NCBI RefSeq assembly: GCF_002163675.1
Contig: NZ_CP019334.1
Location: 1,622,001 to 1,686,000, forward strand
Direction: 5' to 3'
DNA: 64,000 bases
Source of the DNA: Polaribacter sp. SA4-12
GTDB lineage: Bacteria > Bacteroidota > Bacteroidia > Flavobacteriales > Flavobacteriaceae
A program made the translations under genes and the position numbers. Shown piece by piece: positions 9,860-17,893 of the stretch. Below the pieces are notes generated by a model. That model worked only from the letters and a program-made list of their open reading frames with translations. It did no database searches and was not told the origin of the DNA. The first letter of the stretch is position 1; every line of letters starts with the position of its first letter.

Positions 9860-10624
9860 ATGGGTAAAATAATTGCAATTGCAAATCAAAAAGGTGGTGT
9901 TGGCAAAACAACAACAAGCATTAATTTAGCTGCTTCATTAGGTGTTCTAGAGAAAAAAGTTTTATTAATTGATGCAGATCCACAAGCTAACGCATCTTCT
10001 GGTTTAGGCATTGATGTTGAGTCTGTAGAATTTGGTACTTACCAAGTTTTAGAACATTCCATCTCTGCAAGAGAAGCAATTGTAAAAACTGAATCTCCTA
10101 ATGTAGATATTATTCCTGCACACATAGACTTAGTAGCAATTGAAATAGAATTGGTAGACAAACAGGATAGAGAATATATGTTAAAAAAATCTTTAGAAGA
10201 AATTAAAGATGATTACGACTATATTATAATTGACTGCGCACCTTCTTTAGGTTTAATTACTTTAAACTCTTTAGTTGCTGCAGATTCTGTAATTATACCT
10301 ATTCAATGCGAATATTTTGCTTTAGAAGGTTTAGGAAAACTACTAAATACTGTTAAAAGTATACAAAACATTCATAACGCTGAATTAGATATAGAAGGTT
10401 TATTACTAACGATGTTTGATTCCCGCTTACGCCTTTCTAATCAAGTAGTTGACGAAGTTAGAAAACACTTTTCTAGTATGGTTTTTGATACGATAATTAG
10501 AAGAAATACACGTTTAGGTGAAGCACCAAGTTATGGTGAAAGTATTATTGCATACGATGCAACGAGTAAAGGTGCTGTAAATTACTTAAATTTGGCCCAA
10601 GAATTATTAAAAAAGAATTCGTAA
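9860..10624 (+). CDS. parA: chromosome partitioning ATPase ParA/Soj
   Basis: 254 aa. Deviant Walker A KGGVGKTT (residues 11-18), Walker A' LLIDADPQANA and Walker B IIIDCAPSLG identify a ParA-type ATPase. It dimerises on DNA with ATP and is stimulated by ParB to segregate replication origins. The gene lies one base before parB, and the run parA-parB-DUF5683-dapB-lepB is the common flavobacterial arrangement. No membrane segment. Confidence 0.97.
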   Translation: MGKIIAIANQKGGVGKTTTSINLAASLGVLEKKVLLIDADPQANASSGLGIDVESVEFGTYQVLEHSISAREAIVKTESPNVDIIPAHIDLVAIEIELVDKQDREYMLKKSLEEIKDDYDYIIIDCAPSLGLITLNSLVAADSVIIPIQCEYFALEGLGKLLNTVKSIQNIHNAELDIEGLLLTMFDSRLRLSNQVVDEVRKHFSSMVFDTIIRRNTRLGEAPSYGESIIAYDATSKGAVNYLNLAQELLKKNS

Positions 10625-10625
10625 A

Positions 10626-11510
10626 ATGGCAAAAGCAACCAAGAAACAAGCTTTAGGAAGAGGATTATCTGCTTTATTGCAAGAATCATCTAGCGTTATT
10701 TCTGCATCTGATAAAAATGCAGATAAAGTTGTTGGAAGTATTATAGAAATAGAGTTAGACTTAATTGATGTAAATCCTTATCAACCAAGAACTTATTTTG
10801 ATGAAGAATCTTTAAGAGAATTAGCAAGCTCAATTAGAGAATTAGGTGTAATTCAACCAATTACAGTTAGAAAAATAGACAAAGATAAGTTTCAATTAGT
10901 TTCTGGTGAACGTCGTTTTAGAGCATCAAAATTAATAGGAAACAAAACTGTACCTGCTTATATTAGGCTTGCCAACGACCAAGAAATGCTAGAAATGGCC
11001 TTGGTTGAAAACATTCAGCGTAAAAACTTAGATCCTATTGAGGTTGCATTATCTTATCAACGTTTAATTGATGAAATTCAGCTAACTCAAGAAGAATTAA
11101 GTACCAGAGTTGGTAAAAAACGTTCTACTGTAACTAATTATTTACGTTTGTTAAAATTAGATCCAATTTTACAAACTGGTATGAGAGATGGTTTTATTTC
11201 TATGGGACATGGTCGTGCAATGATTAATGTTGAAAACACAGAAGATCAATTAGCTATTTACGAGAAAATTTTACGAGAAAAATTATCTGTAAGACAAACA
11301 GAAGATTTAGTAAAGAGCTTAAAATCTGCTACAGTTGTTAAACCAAAGAAAAAACAAGTTCCTGCTTTTATAAAAAGTAGTATCAAAGACATAAGCGAAT
11401 ACTTTGGTCATAAAATAGACGTTAGTGTTAGTACAAATGGTAAAGGAAAAATTTCAATTCCTTTTCATTCTGAAGAAGATTTTAACCGAATAAAAAACTT
11501 ATTAAAATAA
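10626..11510 (+). CDS. parB: chromosome partitioning protein ParB/Spo0J
   Basis: 294 aa. The N-terminus LGRGLSALL, the ParB/Srx CTPase region (NPYQPR, GVIQPITVRK, SGERRFRASK) and the helix-turn-helix TQEELSTRVGKKRSTVTNYL are all present, ending in a Lys-rich linker and a short dimerisation domain. ParB loads at parS and spreads as a CTP-dependent clamp. Its stop codon is immediately followed by the GTG of the DUF5683 gene, so translation is probably coupled. Confidence 0.97.
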   Translation: MAKATKKQALGRGLSALLQESSSVISASDKNADKVVGSIIEIELDLIDVNPYQPRTYFDEESLRELASSIRELGVIQPITVRKIDKDKFQLVSGERRFRASKLIGNKTVPAYIRLANDQEMLEMALVENIQRKNLDPIEVALSYQRLIDEIQLTQEELSTRVGKKRSTVTNYLRLLKLDPILQTGMRDGFISMGHGRAMINVENTEDQLAIYEKILREKLSVRQTEDLVKSLKSATVVKPKKKQVPAFIKSSIKDISEYFGHKIDVSVSTNGKGKISIPFHSEEDFNRIKNLLK

Positions 11511-12101
11511 GTGTTTTTAAAAAATATCATATTTATTTTATTCTTTACATTTTTCTCTGCTACCATTGTTGCTCAGAAAGATTCTGTAAACGTAAAAGAT
11601 ATCCAAATTAAAGGAGATATTAAAATTGAAAAAGGTGGCGTTTACGATCCTTTAGCTCCATCTAGAGCTGCATTTTATTCTGCTATTTTCCCTGGAATGG
11701 GACAAGTTTACAATAAAAAATATTGGAAAGCTCCTATTGTTTGGGGAGCAATGGGTACTAGTATTTACTATTATTTAGACAATAATAAAGAATACAAAAG
11801 GTACAGAACTGCATACAAACTAAGAAAAAACAATTTAATAGACGAGTTTACTGTTGATGGTGTAGAAATAATATCAATAGAAACTTTAGAAAGAGCTCAA
11901 AAACAATTACAAGAAAATAGAGACATGTCTTTATTGACAACTGTAATTTTATACGTTCTACAAATTGTAGAAGCAAGTGTTAATGCACATTTACTACAGT
12001 TTAACACAGATGATAATTTATCATTTAAACCTACTTTTATTAACGACCCAATTTATGTTGAGGCTCCTAAAGTAGGTCTAACAATTAAATATAATTTTTA
12101 A
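11511..12101 (+). CDS. DUF5683 domain protein, secreted/membrane
   Basis: 196 aa from a GTG codon with zero spacing after parB. A signal peptide covers residues 1-22 (IVAQKDS follows). The core block with RAAFYSAIFPGMGQVYNKKYWKAP and two hydrophobic helices is the DUF5683 signature. The conserved position between parB and dapB in this family of bacteria suggests an envelope role linked to growth or division, but no function is established. Conservative reading: periplasm-facing inner-membrane protein. Confidence 0.85.
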   Translation: MFLKNIIFILFFTFFSATIVAQKDSVNVKDIQIKGDIKIEKGGVYDPLAPSRAAFYSAIFPGMGQVYNKKYWKAPIVWGAMGTSIYYYLDNNKEYKRYRTAYKLRKNNLIDEFTVDGVEIISIETLERAQKQLQENRDMSLLTTVILYVLQIVEASVNAHLLQFNTDDNLSFKPTFINDPIYVEAPKVGLTIKYNF

Positions 12102-12102
12102 A

Positions 12103-12804
12103 ATGAAGATTGCACTATTAGGATATGGAAGAATGGGTAAAGAAATTGAAAAAATTGCTTTATCACGTGGACATGAAATAGTAATTAGAAAAGACGTAGA
12201 TGATGTAATAGATATTACTTTAGCAGATGTTGCTATAGATTTTAGTGTACCATCTTCAGCTTTTAATAATATTACAAACTGTATAAACAATAATGTTCCT
12301 ATTATTTCTGGAACTACAGGTTGGTTAGACAAATATGACGATGCAGTTGCACTTTGTAAAGAAAAAAATAGCGCTTTTATTTATGCTTCAAACTACAGTT
12401 TGGGTGTCAATATTTTCTTTGAGCTAAACAAACAATTAGCAAAAATGATGAGTTCTTTAGAAGATTATAATATTTCTATGGAAGAAATTCATCACACAAA
12501 AAAATTAGATGCTCCAAGTGGAACAGCAATTACATTAGCGGAAGGAATTATTGAAAATTCTGCTAAAAACGATTGGGAATTAGGAGATAAAGCATCTGAA
12601 GAAAATATACCTATTGTTGCAAAAAGGATTCCTGAAGTTCCTGGTACACATACTGTTTGGTATGATTCTGAAGTTGATTCTATAGAAATTAAACATACAG
12701 CACACAGCAGAAAAGGATTTGCTTTAGGTGCGGTTGTTGCTGCAGAATGGATTATTGGAAAAAAAGGCGTTTTTACAATGAAAGACGTGTTAAACATCCG
12801 TTAA
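12103..12804 (+). CDS. dapB: 4-hydroxy-tetrahydrodipicolinate reductase DapB
   Basis: 233 aa, short form typical of Bacteroidota. NAD(P)-binding GYGRMGKEI (7-15) and the substrate/catalytic motif EIHHTKKLDAPSGTA are intact. DapB reduces 4-hydroxytetrahydrodipicolinate to tetrahydrodipicolinate in lysine and meso-diaminopimelate synthesis, so it feeds peptidoglycan. One base separates it from the DUF5683 gene. Confidence 0.97.
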   Translation: MKIALLGYGRMGKEIEKIALSRGHEIVIRKDVDDVIDITLADVAIDFSVPSSAFNNITNCINNNVPIISGTTGWLDKYDDAVALCKEKNSAFIYASNYSLGVNIFFELNKQLAKMMSSLEDYNISMEEIHHTKKLDAPSGTAITLAEGIIENSAKNDWELGDKASEENIPIVAKRIPEVPGTHTVWYDSEVDSIEIKHTAHSRKGFALGAVVAAEWIIGKKGVFTMKDVLNIR

Positions 12805-12850
12805 AAAGTGTAACAAATGAGAGCAAATGCTCTCTAATATAAAATAAGTT

Positions 12851-12915
12851 TGTCTCCTCGAGCGCAGTCGAGAGGCTTTATTCCTTTTGAGGTCTCGACT
12901 GCGCTCGACCAGACA
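12851..12915. repeat. GC-rich inverted repeat between dapB and lepB
   Basis: Arms 12851-12873 and 12893-12915 are inverse complements apart from two bases (CC against GG). The core TCGAGCGCAGTCGAGA is itself nearly palindromic and strikingly GC-rich for this AT-rich DNA. This resembles a dispersed palindromic element common in Flavobacteriia. The right arm reaches the first possible lepB start codon. Confidence 0.8.
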
Positions 12916-12929
12916 TGAAATACGATATT

Positions 12930-14627
12930 ATGACATTTACACAATGGTTTATCTTTTTTTTAGCAGTACAAGTAATTCATTTTTTAGGAACTTGGAAACT
13001 ATATGTAAAAGCAGGTAGAAAAGCTTGGGAAGCTGCAATTCCTGTTTATAACGGAATTGTTTTAATGAAAATAATAAATCGCCCTAAATGGTGGATTTTC
13101 CTATTATTTATTCCAGTTGTAAACCTATTAATGTTCCCTATACTTTGGATTGAAACTATTAGAACTTTTGGTTTTTATAAAAAGTTAGATTCTTTTTTAG
13201 TAATTGTAACTTTAGGTTTCTATATATATTATATTAATTACGCTACAGATACAGATTACAATGCTGACAGAAGTTTAAAACCTCGTTCTGAATTAGGTGA
13301 ATGGATAAGCTCTATTGCTTTTGCAATTGTTGCAGCAACTTTGGTGCATACTTACTTTATGCAGCCTTTTACGATACCTTCTTCTTCTTTAGAAAAATCT
13401 TTATTGATTGGGGATTATTTATTCGTAAGTAAATTTCATTACGGAGCAAGAGTTCCATCAACAGTAATTGCTGCACCAATGGTTCATGATTCTTTACCAT
13501 TTACAGGAACAGCTTCTTATTTAAAAAAACCACAACTTCCATATACACGTTTACCTGGTTTACAGAAAATTAAAAACAATGATATTGTTTGTTTTAATTG
13601 GCCAGCTGATACCTTAGCAACAATGTGGGGAGATACTTCTGGTAAATTCACCTACAAACCTGTTGATAAAAAAACCAACTATGTAAAACGTTCTGTTGGT
13701 ATTGCTGGAGATTCTTTAGAAATGAAAGATGGGTATTTCTACATAAATGGAAAAAAGAATGTTTTACCAGATAGAGCAAAGCTGCAATTTTATTATACGT
13801 ATGAAGCTAAAAAACCTATCAGTCAAAGTACATATCCAAAATTTTTACTTAAAAAAGGAAGAACTGGAGTTTATAAAATTTTAACGAAATATTGGAACGA
13901 TAGTAGAGTTCAAAAATCAATTACAGAAAACGGTCGCTTATCTAAAATTGGTTCAGATTCTTTATATACTGAAGTTGCAGGAGGAATAAATCCTGATTTT
14001 GCAAGGAAATTTAAAATGATTAATGTTGATACTAAAATAAACATCAACTTAACAGAAGAAGAAGCTGCACGTTTACAAAAACTACCTTTAACTGCTTCTG
14101 TTATAAAAGTAAATCACGGAGCAGATAATGCTATTTTTCCTCATGTAGAAAAGTTAGGTTGGAGTCAAGATAACTTTGGTCCAATTTATATTCCTGAAGC
14201 GGGAGTTACTGTAAAATTAGACTCAGAATCTTTACCATTTTATGAGCAAATCATTAAAAATTATGAAAATAATGATTTACAAGTTGTTGGAGAAAACATC
14301 TATATTAATGGTGAAAAAGCAGATTCTTACACTTTTAAGCAAGATTACTTTTACTTAATTGGAGATAATAGACACAACTCTTTAGATGGTCGTTATTGGG
14401 GATATGTGCCTTTCGATCATGTTTTAGGAAAACCAGTGATGATTTGGTTTAGTTGGGATGCTGATGCAGCTTCTTTTGTGGAAAAAATAAAATCTATTCG
14501 TTGGGACAGAATGTTTACAACGGTACATGGTGAAGGAAAACCTGTTTCTTATAGATACTTCGTCTTAGCTTTAATCGGTTTATATATTGGTTATAGTTTT
14601 TATAAAGGAAAAAAAAATAAGAAATAG
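12930..14627 (+). CDS. lepB: signal peptidase I, long flavobacterial form
   Basis: 565 aa from ATG 12930; an ATG at 12915 is also in frame but sits on the end of the upstream repeat, and MTFTQW is the usual N-terminus. Three or four hydrophobic segments precede the protease domain. The catalytic Ser is in IPSSSLEKS (Ser158 counted from 12915; the usual Met is Leu), the general-base Lys in YVKRSVGIAGDS (Lys258), and box E is GDNRHNSLDGRYWGYV. About 220 residues lie between the Lys box and box E, much more than in E. coli LepB. It cleaves Sec/Tat signal peptides at the outer face of the inner membrane. The extra N-terminal membrane domain and the insert are normal for the lineage but uncharacterised. 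Confidence 0.93.
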   Translation: MTFTQWFIFFLAVQVIHFLGTWKLYVKAGRKAWEAAIPVYNGIVLMKIINRPKWWIFLLFIPVVNLLMFPILWIETIRTFGFYKKLDSFLVIVTLGFYIYYINYATDTDYNADRSLKPRSELGEWISSIAFAIVAATLVHTYFMQPFTIPSSSLEKSLLIGDYLFVSKFHYGARVPSTVIAAPMVHDSLPFTGTASYLKKPQLPYTRLPGLQKIKNNDIVCFNWPADTLATMWGDTSGKFTYKPVDKKTNYVKRSVGIAGDSLEMKDGYFYINGKKNVLPDRAKLQFYYTYEAKKPISQSTYPKFLLKKGRTGVYKILTKYWNDSRVQKSITENGRLSKIGSDSLYTEVAGGINPDFARKFKMINVDTKININLTEEEAARLQKLPLTASVIKVNHGADNAIFPHVEKLGWSQDNFGPIYIPEAGVTVKLDSESLPFYEQIIKNYENNDLQVVGENIYINGEKADSYTFKQDYFYLIGDNRHNSLDGRYWGYVPFDHVLGKPVMIWFSWDADAASFVEKIKSIRWDRMFTTVHGEGKPVSYRYFVLALIGLYIGYSFYKGKKNKK

Positions 14628-14631
14628 TACA

Positions 14632-14691
14632 CAGTATTCAGTAGTAGTTCTCAGTTATCAATTGACTGCAAACTACTGCGACTCAATACTG
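14632..14691. repeat. imperfect CAGT-rich inverted repeat after lepB
   Basis: CAGTATT (14632) pairs with AATACTG (14685-14691), and CAGTAGTAGTT pairs imperfectly with AACTACTGCG inside it. It lies between lepB and the WbqC gene and resembles the CAGT-rich text at 25558-25575. It is probably a degenerate dispersed repeat. Confidence 0.45.
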
Positions 14692-14711
14692 AGACTGAAA
14701 ACTAAAATATA

Positions 14712-15314
14712 ATGTCATTATTTATTCCTAGTTATTTTGGACCTATTTCTGAATATTCTGAAATTTTAAAATCTGAAACAGTCGTTTTTGAAATGGAAGA
14801 TAATTTTCAGAAACAAAGTTATAGAAATAGATGCTACATTTATAATTCTAACGGAAAACAGTTATTAAACATTCCTGTAAAGGATAAAAACAAAGGAACT
14901 ACTCAACGTAAAAAAACAAAAGACTTATTGGTCGATAATGATGCTAATTGGCAAGATCAGCATTTAAAATCGTTACAAACAGCATATAGAACTTCACCTT
15001 TTTATGAGTTTTACGAAGATGATTTACTTTCAATCTTTAAAAAGAAATATACTTTTTTACAAGATGTAAATATTGACACCTATTTATTTTTAACAGATGC
15101 TTTACAAATATCTCAACAGTTTTCTAAAACTGAAGAATATATTGTAGAGACCAATGAAAAAGACTTCAGGTTACTTTCTGACATAAAAAATAAGCCTACA
15201 AAATTAGTCGATAATTACATTCAAATGTTTGATGACAAACATGGCTTTATTCCTAATTTATCTATTTTAGACCTACTTTTTATGGAAGGTCCTAACACTA
15301 TTAGCTATTTATAG
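14712..15314 (+). CDS. WbqC family protein
   Basis: 200 aa, cytoplasmic. The start LFIPSYFGPISEYSEILK, then YRNRCYIYNSNG, LNIPVKD and WQDQHLKSLQTAYRTSPFYEFY are the landmarks of the WbqC-like family (PF08889), named after a polysaccharide-locus gene. The biochemical activity is unsettled. It commonly follows lepB in Flavobacteriia, as here, separated by an 84-base repeat-bearing gap. Confidence 0.88.
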   Translation: MSLFIPSYFGPISEYSEILKSETVVFEMEDNFQKQSYRNRCYIYNSNGKQLLNIPVKDKNKGTTQRKKTKDLLVDNDANWQDQHLKSLQTAYRTSPFYEFYEDDLLSIFKKKYTFLQDVNIDTYLFLTDALQISQQFSKTEEYIVETNEKDFRLLSDIKNKPTKLVDNYIQMFDDKHGFIPNLSILDLLFMEGPNTISYL

Positions 15315-15386
15315 CAAAAAAAACACTAACTTTAAGCAGCAATTAAACCGTTTTTAATATTCTCTTAATAGAATATTAAACAATTC

Positions 15387-15962
15387 ATGAAACTTATTAT
15401 CGACTTTATTAACAAAATAAATCCTATCCCTAAAAAGTCTAGCGATAAATTGTTGTCTTTATTTAGATTAAAAAAATTAAAAAAAGGTGACAGCATTGCT
15501 AAGTTAGGAGAAGTTCCGAATGATTTTTACATCTTAAAACATGGAGTTATTAGATCATTTTATACAGATGAAAAAGGAAAAGAATACATAAGACACCTTT
15601 TTACAACTTCTAAAGTTACAGGTGCTTTAGGAGCGCTTGTACTTGATAAACCATCAAGATTATCTTATGATTGTTTATTAGATAGCGAAGTATATGCTAT
15701 TAATTTTAAAGAGTTTAAATGTTTAATAGAACAAGACCCAGCAATATGTCGTCTATATACATCTGTATTAGAGGTTATCTTTTTAACATTAGAATCTAAA
15801 ATTTATGATTTATCTGTTTTAAATGCAACTGAAAGATATTTAAAGCTAAAAAAACAGAACCCTAATATAGAAAATTTAATTCCACAATATCATATAGCAT
15901 CCTACTTAAACATAACTCCTGTTCAGCTAAGTAGAATTAGAAAGGAACTTTATTCAAAATAA
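15387..15962 (+). CDS. Crp/Fnr family transcriptional regulator
   Basis: 191 aa. The N-terminal cyclic-nucleotide-binding-like barrel shows FYILKHGVIRSFYTDEKGKEYIRHLF, without the full cAMP-binding RxE/TS signature. The C-terminus carries a compact helix-turn-helix (ASYLNITPVQLSRIRKEL). Such regulators in Bacteroidota often respond to unknown ligands. Immediately downstream are a perfect 14-bp palindrome (15972-15985) and a promoter, a plausible binding site for this protein; that link is inference. Confidence 0.88.
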   Translation: MKLIIDFINKINPIPKKSSDKLLSLFRLKKLKKGDSIAKLGEVPNDFYILKHGVIRSFYTDEKGKEYIRHLFTTSKVTGALGALVLDKPSRLSYDCLLDSEVYAINFKEFKCLIEQDPAICRLYTSVLEVIFLTLESKIYDLSVLNATERYLKLKKQNPNIENLIPQYHIASYLNITPVQLSRIRKELYSK

Positions 15963-15971
15963 ATAATTCAA

Positions 15972-15985
15972 TTAACATATGTTAA
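15972..15985. promoter_or_regulatory. 14-bp perfect palindrome, candidate Crp/Fnr operator
   Basis: TTAACATATGTTAA is its own inverse complement. Its centre lies about 43 bases before the transcription start predicted from the box at 16008-16015, near the class II activator position. It begins ten bases after the stop of a Crp/Fnr-type gene. Confidence 0.5.
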
Positions 15986-16007
15986 GCTATAGACGCTGAT
16001 AATACAC

Positions 16008-16015
16008 TAACTTTG
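16008..16015 (+). promoter_or_regulatory. -7 box TAACTTTG
   Basis: Exact TAnnTTTG match. Predicted start is near 16022, about 40 bases upstream of a terminator hairpin. Confidence 0.55.
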
Positions 16016-16021
16016 CACATA

Positions 16022-16092
16022 ATATTTCCCCCAATTTATTGTTACATTAGCAATATATATGAAGGCTTATTTTTTAAATAAGCCTTTTTTTT
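16022..16092 (+). ncRNA. candidate ~70-nt small RNA or attenuated leader
   Basis: Transcription from the TAACTTTG box would give about 40 bases of leader including an unpaired CCCCC, then the terminator at 16062-16092. Two readings fit. It may be an independent small RNA, or a leader with attenuation ahead of the DUF6122 gene at 16097. A 13-codon frame (ATG 16059, MKAYFLNKPFFYL, TGA 16098) runs through the hairpin and overlaps the ATG at 16097, which favours a leader-peptide variant. I do not recognise a named RNA family. Confidence 0.4.
16062..16092 (+). terminator. Rho-independent terminator/attenuator
   Basis: Perfect 11-bp stem AAGGCTTATTT (16062-16072) with AAATAAGCCTT (16076-16086), loop TTT, then T to 16092. 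It lies just upstream of a start codon rather than after a gene. Confidence 0.8.
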
Positions 16093-16096
16093 ATTT

Positions 16097-16405
16097 ATGA
16101 CTGTTGACTTTATTATACATTATGGGCTACATTTTGTAGCACCGCTTTTTATAGCTTACTTTTTCTTTAAGAAAAATTGGAAAATTGTTTACTTGATTTT
16201 CATCTGTTCTATGTTAGTAGATTTAGATCATTTATTAGCGACCCCAATTTTTGACAAAAATAGGTGCAGCATCAACTTTCATCCTTTGCATTCTTATGTT
16301 GCAATCGGTTTTTATACAGTTGGCTTATTTTTTAAGAAAACAAGAATTTTATGTTTTGCACTGTTATTTCATATGGTAACAGACTACGTAGATTGTTATC
16401 TATAA
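16097..16405 (+). CDS. DUF6122-like small membrane protein
   Basis: 102 aa with three hydrophobic segments. The conserved core VDLDHLLATPIFDKNRCSINFHPLHSY holds Asp and His residues arranged as in the YdjM-like membrane metal-dependent hydrolases. Members of DUF6122 are small Bacteroidota inner-membrane proteins of unknown function. It starts only a few bases after a terminator-like hairpin, so expression may depend on readthrough. Its last ten bases overlap the end of the convergent flippase gene. Confidence 0.75.
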   Translation: MTVDFIIHYGLHFVAPLFIAYFFFKKNWKIVYLIFICSMLVDLDHLLATPIFDKNRCSINFHPLHSYVAIGFYTVGLFFKKTRILCFALLFHMVTDYVDCYL

Positions 16406-17892
16406 TACTTCTTTAAAAGTGAATCAAACTCATTAGAAATCTTCAATTTCAGTACTAAGAAGATATAAATAACCAAAATTAAGATACTTTTTAAAGCGAT
16501 ATTAATTATTGGATGAATTGGAAATTTCCAGATATAAATATCACTTATAGGAAAATCCCAAAAATTAAAACCAAGATATAAAACAGCAATAATTAAAATC
16601 ATCATCAAAGATTTCTCTGTAAAAGGAGTTATAGAAAACTTTCTATTCACAAAAAACAACTTAAAAGTATTCGCAGCAAATATTACAATCATAGTTGCTA
16701 ACGCTAAACCTTCAGTTCCCATATCTAACTCATAATAGAAAAGTTTATTTAAAAAATACACAGATAATGCCATAGAAATACTAATAGGCAACGTTATTTT
16801 ATAAAACTTAGAATTATTAATTATCGCTCCATTGTTCCCTAAGAAACCACTATAAAGTTTTAATAAAGATATCATTAACACAACAATTACTGCTCCTCCT
16901 CCCGAGTATTTTGGAGGCAACAATTCAAATAACTGAGCTACATTTGTATTTACTAATAAAAAAAACAAACCACTTATTAATAATAAATTAATAGAACTCT
17001 TTTTATACAAAGAAGCTACTTCTTTATGATTTTCTTCATTTAAGGTTTTAGAAGTTAAAGGTTGTAAAATATTTAACATTGCTCTACTTGGTGCTTCAAT
17101 AAAAGAACCTATAAAAACGGCTACTGTATAATATGCAGCTGTAGCTAAAGACTCCTTCCCTGGAATCATATATTTATCTATATCTAAAAGAATAGCTCCC
17201 GCACTTCCTGCCAAAATAATATATCCAGAAAAACGGATAATTTCTTTAAAATTATTAGGTCTAGAAAAGGTGAATTTTGGTATATATAATTTTAATGCAT
17301 AAAACATCATAACAAACATTCTTAAAAAATAAGATGCGATTAAATAGCTAATAAATTCAGTTTCTGTAATAAACTTAAAATATACAGCAAATAATAAAAT
17401 CATTATAATTGCTCTATTCCATATTTCTCTTAAAATATTTCCAAACACAGATTGAAATTGAACCTTAGCCCATGCATAAAAGACCTCAAAATAAGCACAA
17501 GTAACAGCAGCTAAATAAATTACATATGTATAATCTTTTATAATTATGTTTTCTTCTGATGCTAAGTAATCACCTATTTCTTCATAAAAAAAGTTAAAGA
17601 AAAAAGCAAATGGCAACGCTATTAGTAATGGCAGAAAAACTAAAGAAGACAAAAATCGGTCTTTTTCTTCTTTAGTTTTATAGCTTGAATAAAACTTAAC
17701 AATTGCATGATGAGTTCCAAAAGCAATTAGTGGCATTAATAAATTTGATGTAGACAGCAAATAAATTACTAAACCATAATATTTATCATCAAGAAAATTG
17801 GGATATAGAAATAATGTGTTAATGCCTCCAAGACCAAAACCTAAAAAAATAAAAATTGTATTCTTAAACGATTGCTTTAAAATAATTCCCAT
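16396..17892 (-). CDS. polysaccharide flippase (Wzx/MATE-like)
   Basis: 498 aa with 12 or more hydrophobic segments spread over the whole length, starting IILKQSFKNTIFIFLGFGLGGINTLFLYP as in oligosaccharide flippases of the MVF/Wzx group. It would move lipid-linked glycan across the inner membrane. It is the last gene of a minus-strand operon YfhO-GT4-GT4-flippase, one base after the preceding glycosyltransferase, so a role in one glycan pathway is likely. Substrate unknown. Confidence 0.88.
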   Translation of the reverse strand: MGIILKQSFKNTIFIFLGFGLGGINTLFLYPNFLDDKYYGLVIYLLSTSNLLMPLIAFGTHHAIVKFYSSYKTKEEKDRFLSSLVFLPLLIALPFAFFFNFFYEEIGDYLASEENIIIKDYTYVIYLAAVTCAYFEVFYAWAKVQFQSVFGNILREIWNRAIIMILLFAVYFKFITETEFISYLIASYFLRMFVMMFYALKLYIPKFTFSRPNNFKEIIRFSGYIILAGSAGAILLDIDKYMIPGKESLATAAYYTVAVFIGSFIEAPSRAMLNILQPLTSKTLNEENHKEVASLYKKSSINLLLISGLFFLLVNTNVAQLFELLPPKYSGGGAVIVVLMISLLKLYSGFLGNNGAIINNSKFYKITLPISISMALSVYFLNKLFYYELDMGTEGLALATMIVIFAANTFKLFFVNRKFSITPFTEKSLMMILIIAVLYLGFNFWDFPISDIYIWKFPIHPIINIALKSILILVIYIFLVLKLKISNEFDSLLKKYYR

Positions 17893-17893
17893 A

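Noticed and set aside
12492-12797. Minus-strand open frame inside dapB, and similar frames opposite pepD, lepB operon and metalloprotease genes
   Set aside because: They mirror well-supported genes, have no family resemblance, and lack start signals.
16059-16100. 13-codon frame MKAYFLNKPFFYL as a gene
   Set aside because: It is formed mainly by the terminator hairpin; kept only as a possible leader peptide within the candidate RNA.
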